Origin: Candidatus Colicola coprequi
Lineage (GTDB): Bacteria > Bacteroidota > Bacteroidia > Bacteroidales > Paludibacteraceae
Length of the DNA: 33,181 bases
Direction: 5' to 3'
NCBI GenBank assembly: GCA_018065765.1
Contig: JAGHSR010000123.1
Location: forward strand, 1-33,181
The position numbers and the translations under genes are program-made. Every line of letters starts with the position of its first letter. The first letter of the stretch is position 1. The notes below the pieces were generated by a model. The model did no database searches, was not told the origin of the DNA, and saw nothing but the letters and a program-made list of their open reading frames with translations. Shown piece after piece: positions 26,816 to 33,181 of this stretch.

Positions 26816-28417
26816 ATGACTAAAAAGTATGATTTTCTCATCATCGGTGGAGGAGTAGCCGGTATGAGTTTTGCATTAAAAGTGGCTCGAACACAAAAAT
26901 ACAAGATAGCCCTCTGTTGCAAGACTACCCTGGACGAAGCCAATACAACCAAGGCACAAGGAGGTATAGCCAGTGTGACTAATTTGCTCGTAGATGATTT
27001 TGAAAAACATATTCACGACACCATGGTGGCGGGAGATTGGATTAGTGATCCTACCGCAGTTGAGCAAGTGGTTCGTAACGCTCCACGTCAAATCGAAGAA
27101 TTAGTCAACTGGGGCGTCAATTTCGACAAGGGAGCAGATGGCCATTTTGATCTTCACCGTGAAGGGGGGCACTCCGAGTTTCGTATTCTTCACCATGCCG
27201 ACGATACAGGAGCTGAGATTCAGCGCGGATTGATGAATGCTGTTCATCAAAATCCTTATATTGACGTACTGGAAAACCATTTCGCAGTAGAGATTATTAC
27301 CCAGCACCATCTCGGCGTACGCGTTACACGTCGCACACCGGACATTGAGTGTTATGGGGCTTATATCCTCAACCCGGATACGCAAAAAATAGACACTTAT
27401 CTCAGTCGTATCACTCTGATGGCTACGGGAGGAATAGGGGCTGTATATGCCACCACCACCAATCCCAACATAGCCACCGGCGATGGAATAGCTATGGTCT
27501 ATCGCGCCAAAGGACAAGTCAAGGACATGGAGTTCGTACAATTTCATCCGACGGCCTTGTTCCATCCGGGTGAAACACATCCCGCCTATCTCATCACTGA
27601 AGCTATGCGCGGATATGGAGGCATATTACGCCTGCCTAATGGCGAAGAGTTTATGCATAAGTATGACCCGCGCCTTAGTTTGGCTCCGCGCGACATAGTG
27701 GCACGAGCCATAGATAATGAGATGAAAATTCATGGACTCGATCATGTCTGCTTGGATGTCACTCACAAAGACCCTGAGCAAACACGCCACCATTTCCCAA
27801 ACATCTACCACAAGTGCCTGAGTATCGGTATTGATATTACTAAAGAATATATTCCTGTTGCTCCGTGCGCACACTACATGTGTGGAGGTATCAAGGTTAA
27901 TTTAGATGCCGAATCCAGTATTCACCGCCTCTATGCAGTAGGCGAATGTAGCTGTACCGGACTTCATGGCGGCAATCGTTTGGCAAGTAATTCGCTCATC
28001 GAGGCAGTGGTGTATGCCGATGCAGCAGCTAAACATAGTCTATCCGTGATTGAAAACTATGACTTTAATACCCACATCCCCGATTGGAACGATGAAGGCA
28101 CGATGACTAATGAGGAGAAAGTATTGATTTCGCAGGATGAGCGCGAAGTGGGACAGGTTATGTCCACCTACGTGGGTATCGTTCGCAGTAATCTGCGTTT
28201 ACGCCGTGCATGGGAACGCTTAGATCTACTCTATGAGGAGACAGAGGACTTGTTCAAACGGGTCAAAGCTACCCGCGATATTTGCGAACTTCGTAATATG
28301 ATCAACGTAGGCTACTTGATTACTCGTCAGGCCTTGGAACGAAAAGAAAGTAGAGGTCTGCATTACACCATTGACTATCCTAAAAACGCCAATTCTAATA
28401 TACAAGAAGTATGGTAA
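26816..28417 (+). CDS. nadB: L-aspartate oxidase
   Basis: 533 aa; FAD-binding DFLIIGGGVAGMSFALKVA, TKAQGGIASV, HREGGHSEFRILHHADDTGAEIQRGL, GLHGGNRLASNSLIEAVV. Confidence 0.95.
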   Translation: MTKKYDFLIIGGGVAGMSFALKVARTQKYKIALCCKTTLDEANTTKAQGGIASVTNLLVDDFEKHIHDTMVAGDWISDPTAVEQVVRNAPRQIEELVNWGVNFDKGADGHFDLHREGGHSEFRILHHADDTGAEIQRGLMNAVHQNPYIDVLENHFAVEIITQHHLGVRVTRRTPDIECYGAYILNPDTQKIDTYLSRITLMATGGIGAVYATTTNPNIATGDGIAMVYRAKGQVKDMEFVQFHPTALFHPGETHPAYLITEAMRGYGGILRLPNGEEFMHKYDPRLSLAPRDIVARAIDNEMKIHGLDHVCLDVTHKDPEQTRHHFPNIYHKCLSIGIDITKEYIPVAPCAHYMCGGIKVNLDAESSIHRLYAVGECSCTGLHGGNRLASNSLIEAVVYADAAAKHSLSVIENYDFNTHIPDWNDEGTMTNEEKVLISQDEREVGQVMSTYVGIVRSNLRLRRAWERLDLLYEETEDLFKRVKATRDICELRNMINVGYLITRQALERKESRGLHYTIDYPKNANSNIQEVW

Positions 28418-29256
28418 ACAAACATGCTATCGTTTTGCACAGCGTAGTACCTGTGCGTTGCCAACCCGACGAAGGAGCCGAACAATTAACCCAGTTGCTC
28501 TTTGCTGAAACATGCGACATCCTGGATCAACAACCTCGATGGATTCGTATCAAATCGCACCTGGACGGACAACAAGGATGGGTCGATTTTAAGATGCTGA
28601 CACCACTGAATAGTGACGAATGGAAACAGGTGAGCAAATTGGATAAAACAGCAATCGTCAAATACCCTATGACATATGCACTCAGCCTAAGCAATTCGCA
28701 AACCATACCTCTGACTGCCGGAACTCATTTACCAGCTTATCACGATGGACAATTTTCCATTTTGGGCGCTGATTTCCGCATTAACCCGGAGATGGTAGCT
28801 GCCACTCCTATGGAAATGACTTCCGATAATGTTCTCCAAACGGCACGCTTTTTCCTCAATATTCCCTATCTATGGGCAGGTAAGAATGCTTTGGGATTGG
28901 ATTGTTCCGGTTTTACACAAGTTTTTCATGCTCTGTTCGGTCATGCCTTACTGCGCAATGCGCGTGAACAAATAACTCAAGGCACAGAGGTGGCATCACT
29001 TGCTGAAGCACAAGCAGGGGACTTGGTGTTCTTTGACCACAACGACACCCTTTTCGATGAACATATGGATGCCAACAACTCACGCGGCGACACGCGAATA
29101 ACGCATGTCGGTATGTTGTTGGATTCTGAGCGGGTAATGCACTGCTCCGGACGTGTTAAGGTCGAGCATATTGACAACCGCGGCATTCTATCCGTTGAAC
29201 AAGTCCCAGGCCAGTCCATTTATACACACCATCTGGTGTCTATCCGCCATTATTAG
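28411..29256 (+). CDS. C40 family (NlpC/P60) peptidase with N-terminal SH3-like domains
   Basis: 281 aa; SH3-like N-terminus (PVRCQPDEGAEQLTQLLFAE...GWVDFKML), catalytic YLWAGKNALGLDCSGFTQVFHALFG and RITHVGMLLD. 7-bp overlap with nadB. Confidence 0.92.
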   Translation: MVNKHAIVLHSVVPVRCQPDEGAEQLTQLLFAETCDILDQQPRWIRIKSHLDGQQGWVDFKMLTPLNSDEWKQVSKLDKTAIVKYPMTYALSLSNSQTIPLTAGTHLPAYHDGQFSILGADFRINPEMVAATPMEMTSDNVLQTARFFLNIPYLWAGKNALGLDCSGFTQVFHALFGHALLRNAREQITQGTEVASLAEAQAGDLVFFDHNDTLFDEHMDANNSRGDTRITHVGMLLDSERVMHCSGRVKVEHIDNRGILSVEQVPGQSIYTHHLVSIRHY

Positions 29257-29265
29257 CAATACGTC

Positions 29266-30537
29266 TTATCCCTCTTTCAACAAAAACAGTCTGTCACCGC
29301 GATGGACTGTTTTTTCAGTTTTGACGGAGAAATACTGACCTTTTTTGGCGCAATCGGTCAGATTACCTTTACTATTGTGCATATCGTGAGCCATCAATTC
29401 CAATGCGCCGGTGGTCTCACCTGTAATCAGTAGTTCGTCCCCTTCGGATATATTGTCGGTGGCTTCAATGAAGAATTCAGCCACAGATATATTCTTGAAG
29501 AAATTGGTGCATTTGCCGGCAAACACTTTCTTGCGTGTAGCCCGCGAACCGTATTCATGAGTCCATTCACCCAGTTTCTGTCCTTGATAGTAGCCATCCC
29601 AAAATCCACGATTGAATACCCGAGCTAAACGTTCATTCCAATGAGCAATCTTTTCTTCTATATTGCCCCTATCTTTTTTAACATCAAACTCGCTGTTCTC
29701 CCATGCTGCAACAGCTTCCTTGTAGCACTCGACAACCGTCTTGACATATTCTGGTCCACGAGCACGACCTTCTATTTTCAGCACTTCCACACCGGCATCC
29801 AGCATTTTGTTGAGAAAATGAATAGTCTTCAAATCCTTGGGCGACATAATATATTGATTATCCACCTCCAGTTCCAGCTCCGACTCCTTATCCTTGACAA
29901 TATACCCTCGTCGGCAGATTTGCATACATGCCCCCCGATTGGCTGAAGCCCCTAAGTTGTTCAAACTCAAATAGCACTTGCCACTCACTGCCATACACAA
30001 AGCTCCGTGACAAAACATCTCGATGCGAATTTGTTCCCCCTTAGGACCACAAATATGCTGCTCAATGATATCACGATGGATATTGGCCACCTGCTCCATG
30101 TTCAGTTCCCTTGCCAATACGACCACATCGGCATATTGAGCATAAAACTTGAGAGCTTCTGTGTTGGCTATATTGAGTTGGGTGGACAAATGCACTTCCA
30201 CACCCTGTGCATGAGCGTATTGCAGCACGGCTATATCGCTGGCAATGATAGCATCCAATCCTGCCTGTTTGGCATTATCCACGATGGTACGCATTAGCGG
30301 CAAGTCTTCAGGATACATTACCGTATTAAGGGTCAAGTATGTTTTCACGCCCGCTTCGCGGCAGGTCGCCACTATCTTATGCAGATCCTCTGTAGTAAAA
30401 TTGGCCGATGAGCGTGCGCGCATATTCAGATACTCAATACCAAAATACACACTGGTTGCTCCAGCCTCGATGGCGGCAGCTAAACTCTCCCAGCACCCTA
30501 CCGGTGCCATGATTTCTATGGACGATTTAGTTGGCAT
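29266..30537 (-). CDS. U32 family peptidase (RlhA/TrhP-like)
   Basis: 423 aa; [76 protein letters not shown]. Confidence 0.93.
   Translation of the reverse strand: MPTKSSIEIMAPVGCWESLAAAIEAGATSVYFGIEYLNMRARSSANFTTEDLHKIVATCREAGVKTYLTLNTVMYPEDLPLMRTIVDNAKQAGLDAIIASDIAVLQYAHAQGVEVHLSTQLNIANTEALKFYAQYADVVVLARELNMEQVANIHRDIIEQHICGPKGEQIRIEMFCHGALCMAVSGKCYLSLNNLGASANRGACMQICRRGYIVKDKESELELEVDNQYIMSPKDLKTIHFLNKMLDAGVEVLKIEGRARGPEYVKTVVECYKEAVAAWENSEFDVKKDRGNIEEKIAHWNERLARVFNRGFWDGYYQGQKLGEWTHEYGSRATRKKVFAGKCTNFFKNISVAEFFIEATDNISEGDELLITGETTGALELMAHDMHNSKGNLTDCAKKGQYFSVKTEKTVHRGDRLFLLKEG
29282..29315. terminator. Bidirectional intrinsic-terminator-like hairpin inside the 3' end of the U32 peptidase gene
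   Basis: AAAAACAGTCTGTC-ACCGC-GATGGACTGTTTTTT: 9-bp core stem with two G-U pairs (plus strand), 5-nt loop, flanked by A5 and T6. Confidence 0.75.
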
Positions 30538-31531
30538 GACAAATTAAATACTCTGCTATTTGGACCGCATTGAGGGCAGCACCTTTGCGTATCTGGTCAC
30601 TAACACACCAAAATGTCAATCCATTCTCACGACTGATATCTTGCCTAACACGTCCAACAAAAACTTCATCCTTGCCACTTAGAAACAAAGGCATCGGATA
30701 TACCTTGTTTTGTGGATCGTCCATCAACACACAACCCTTACCATTACGGAACGCCTCTTGGGCATCTTGAGTTGAGATGGGCTTTTCCGTTTCCACCCAT
30801 ATACTCTCCGAATGAGCACGTAGAGAAGGTACACGAACACAAGTAGCACTCACTCGAATATCTGAATGCATGATCTTGCGTGTTTCGTTGTACATCTTCA
30901 TCTCCTCTTTGGTATAGTCATTGTCTGTAAATACATCTATATGGGGAATCAAATTGTATGCCAATTGATACGCAAACTTATTCACCGTTGCTTCTTCGCC
31001 ATTCAGCACCTGACGATATTGCATCTCCAATTCTTTCATAGCCTGTGCTCCGGCACCACTGGCAGCCTGATACGTACTGACATGCACCTGCTTGATATGG
31101 CTCACGTTCTCTATGGCTTGCAGGGCAACTACCATCTGTATAGTGGTGCAGTTAGGATTGGCTATGATGCCTCGTGGTCGATTGAGTGCATCCGAGGCAT
31201 TGACTTCGGGAACCACCAATGGCACATCGTCATCCATACGAAAAGCACTGGAATTATCGATCATGATTGCTCCATAACGTGTGATATCTTCGGCATATTC
31301 GCGCGACACACTTGCACCGGCAGATGTGAAAGCTATATCTACACCTCGAAACTGATTACCGTGCTGCAATTCCTGTACCGTGTATTTTGTGCCTAAGAAA
31401 GTATATTGAGTGCCTGCACTACGAGCCGAACCAAACAGACGCAGTTCAGTCACCGGAAATTGGCGTTGAGCCAATACATTGAGCAGTTCTTGTCCCACTG
31501 CTCCGGAGGCGCCCACAATAGCTACTACCAT
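30527..31531 (-). CDS. asd: Aspartate-semialdehyde dehydrogenase
   Basis: 334 aa; [75 protein letters not shown]. 11-bp overlap with the U32 gene. Confidence 0.95.
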   Translation of the reverse strand: MVVAIVGASGAVGQELLNVLAQRQFPVTELRLFGSARSAGTQYTFLGTKYTVQELQHGNQFRGVDIAFTSAGASVSREYAEDITRYGAIMIDNSSAFRMDDDVPLVVPEVNASDALNRPRGIIANPNCTTIQMVVALQAIENVSHIKQVHVSTYQAASGAGAQAMKELEMQYRQVLNGEEATVNKFAYQLAYNLIPHIDVFTDNDYTKEEMKMYNETRKIMHSDIRVSATCVRVPSLRAHSESIWVETEKPISTQDAQEAFRNGKGCVLMDDPQNKVYPMPLFLSGKDEVFVGRVRQDISRENGLTFWCVSDQIRKGAALNAVQIAEYLICHAN

Positions 31532-31555
31532 AGTCGTATATTGTTTAGGGGTGGT

Positions 31556-32818
31556 TTATTGTTCTATATATTTTTTAAACGCTAAGCATACATTATGTCC
31601 ACCAAACCCAAATGTATTGGTTAAGGCATAGCGAAGCTCGCGTTTTTGAGCTTGATTGAATGTGAAATTCAGCCGATAATCTATTTGCTCATCTTCATCA
31701 CCTTCTTCGTGGTTGATGGTAGGAGGTACTATACCATCGTGTAGAGCCAATATAGTTGCCATAGCCTCAATAGCGGCAGTTCCTCCCAACAAATGACCTG
31801 TCATAGATTTGGTGGATGATATATTCAGTCGGTAGGCGTCTTCACCCCAGACTCGCTGAATAGCTTTCACTTCTGCTATATCTCCCAATGGAGTGGAAGT
31901 TCCGTGTGTATTGATGTAATCTACATCAGCGGGAGTGATACCGGCATCTTCCATCGCTAATTGCATCACATCGGCAGCACCGCGTCCTTCCGGATCAGGA
32001 GCGGTCATATGATACGCATCTGCATTCAGCCCATACCCTACCAACTCTGCATATATCTTTGCACCTCGAGCGATGGCATGATTATACTCTTCCAATATCA
32101 AACAAGCACCGCCTTCACCCATTACAAACCCATCACGGGATTTGGAAAATGGACGTGATGCTGTTTGCACAGAGTCATTTCTGGTGGATATGGCATGCAA
32201 AGCATTGAATCCGCCGATACCCGATGTACTGATACTGGCTTCCGAACCACCTGTGAACATAATCTCAGCACGACCCAAACGAATTTGGTCACAGGCAACC
32301 GCAATAGCATGCCCGGAAGATGAACATGCGGATGCAACAGCAAAATTAGGTCCCTGCAATCCATAGCGCAACGATATGTGACCGGCTGCCATATTGAGAA
32401 TAGCCTTAGGAATATAAAATGGATTGTAGTGAGGCACACCATTGCCGGTAGCAAACTCTGCTATGTCCGTATCCAACGTCGTCATTCCACCCATACCACT
32501 TGCAAAAACCACTCCAATGCGTTTGCGATTCTCTTTCTCCAAATCAAGTCCGGAATCTTCCATCGCTTCGTGCGCTGTCCAAACTGCAAAATGGGAATAG
32601 CGGTCCAGTTTACGAGCTTCCTTACGATCTAGTAGGTTCTCAATATTGAAATTCTTGACTTCACAAGCAAAGTGAGTCTTGAATAGAGTCGTATCAAAAC
32701 TCTCTACCAAGGCCGCACCACTCTTGCCCTCAATCATTGATTGCCAAGTGGTTTTAACGTCATTTCCTAAAGGCGAAACAGCACCTATGCCGGTCACCAC
32801 GACACGTCTTAATTCCAT
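31556..32818 (-). CDS. fabF: Beta-ketoacyl-ACP synthase II
   Basis: 420 aa; MELRRVVVTGIGAVSPLGNDVKTTWQ, VASACSSSGHAIAVACDQIRLG, INTHGTSTPLGD, STKSMTGHLLGGTAAIEA, NTFGFGGHNVCLAFK. Confidence 0.96.
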   Translation of the reverse strand: MELRRVVVTGIGAVSPLGNDVKTTWQSMIEGKSGAALVESFDTTLFKTHFACEVKNFNIENLLDRKEARKLDRYSHFAVWTAHEAMEDSGLDLEKENRKRIGVVFASGMGGMTTLDTDIAEFATGNGVPHYNPFYIPKAILNMAAGHISLRYGLQGPNFAVASACSSSGHAIAVACDQIRLGRAEIMFTGGSEASISTSGIGGFNALHAISTRNDSVQTASRPFSKSRDGFVMGEGGACLILEEYNHAIARGAKIYAELVGYGLNADAYHMTAPDPEGRGAADVMQLAMEDAGITPADVDYINTHGTSTPLGDIAEVKAIQRVWGEDAYRLNISSTKSMTGHLLGGTAAIEAMATILALHDGIVPPTINHEEGDEDEQIDYRLNFTFNQAQKRELRYALTNTFGFGGHNVCLAFKKYIEQ

Positions 32819-32838
32819 ATACTAATATTTGGTAAAAA

Positions 32839-32869
32839 TACGAGTCTATAGAAACCCCATAGACTCGTA
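32839..32869 (-). terminator. Terminator/attenuator-like hairpin between acpP and fabF
   Basis: Perfect 11-bp stem TACGAGTCTAT (32839-32849)/ATAGACTCGTA (32859-32869), 9-nt loop. On the minus strand it is immediately followed by TTTTT. Confidence 0.75.
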
Positions 32870-32920
32870 GCAGTTGATTTGTTAAAAACAATTTTTAACG
32901 GGAAATCAATAGCAATTCCC

Positions 32921-33157
32921 TTAAGCAAGTGTTTTTTCAATGTAAGCTACAGCGTCACCTACGGTGCTGATTTTTTGGGTATCCTCATCCGGAATGGTTA
33001 CATTAAACTCTTTCTCAAATTCCATAATGAGTTCTACAGTGTCCAAAGAGTCTGCGTTCAGGTCTGCAGCAAAATTAGCTTCCATTGTTACTTGTGCTTC
33101 GTCCACGCCCAATTTATCTACAATGATAGCTTTTACTTTTGATTCAATTTCTGACAT
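32921..33157 (-). CDS. acpP: Acyl carrier protein
   Basis: 78 aa; [74 protein letters not shown] with the DSL phosphopantetheine site. Confidence 0.98.
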   Translation of the reverse strand: MSEIESKVKAIIVDKLGVDEAQVTMEANFAADLNADSLDTVELIMEFEKEFNVTIPDEDTQKISTVGDAVAYIEKTLA

Positions 33158-33181
33158 AACAATTCTTTTTTATTTATAGTG

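Noticed and set aside
1-33181. CRISPR array, tRNA/rRNA, IS element, prophage or toxin-antitoxin system
   Set aside because: No regularly spaced repeats, cloverleaf or rRNA sequence, transposase/integrase ORF or small TA-like gene pair was seen.

Overview
This 33 kb window looks like a chromosomal segment of a Bacteroidales-type Bacteroidota genome. The support is TAnnTTTG/TTTG promoters, many secreted lipoproteins and the gene families present. It is mostly housekeeping and cell-envelope genes packed into operons. I found no rRNA, tRNA, CRISPR array, transposase, phage gene or recognisable defence system. Gene order: a membrane-anchored TPR/HTH regulator (+); a minus-strand operon yhcH-glgB-nagB-miaB; an acyltransferase, M13 peptidase and Dabb protein (+); a TIM-barrel glycosidase-like lipoprotein (-); ileS, a small lipoprotein, an AsmA-like protein and an M3 peptidase (+); a membrane protein, GHL10 hydrolase, PD40-propeller protein and N-acetylmuramoyl-L-alanine amidase (+); comF, nadB and a C40 peptidase (+); and a minus-strand run acpP-fabF-asd-U32 peptidase. 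The signals most worth a second look are: (i) a GHL10 / beta-propeller / Amidase_3 neighbourhood that could be a peptidoglycan denuding-and-cleavage module; (ii) two genes whose N-termini read through clearly coding sequence but have no AUG/GUG/UUG there (apparent AAG and ACG in place of ATG); (iii) interleaved divergent promoters with a near-palindromic centre at 6393-6440; (iv) a bidirectional terminator hairpin embedded in the 3' coding end of the U32 peptidase; and (v) a terminator-like attenuator between acpP and fabF. I did not find a clear-cut new multi-gene system. Family assignments come from reading motifs, not from searches.
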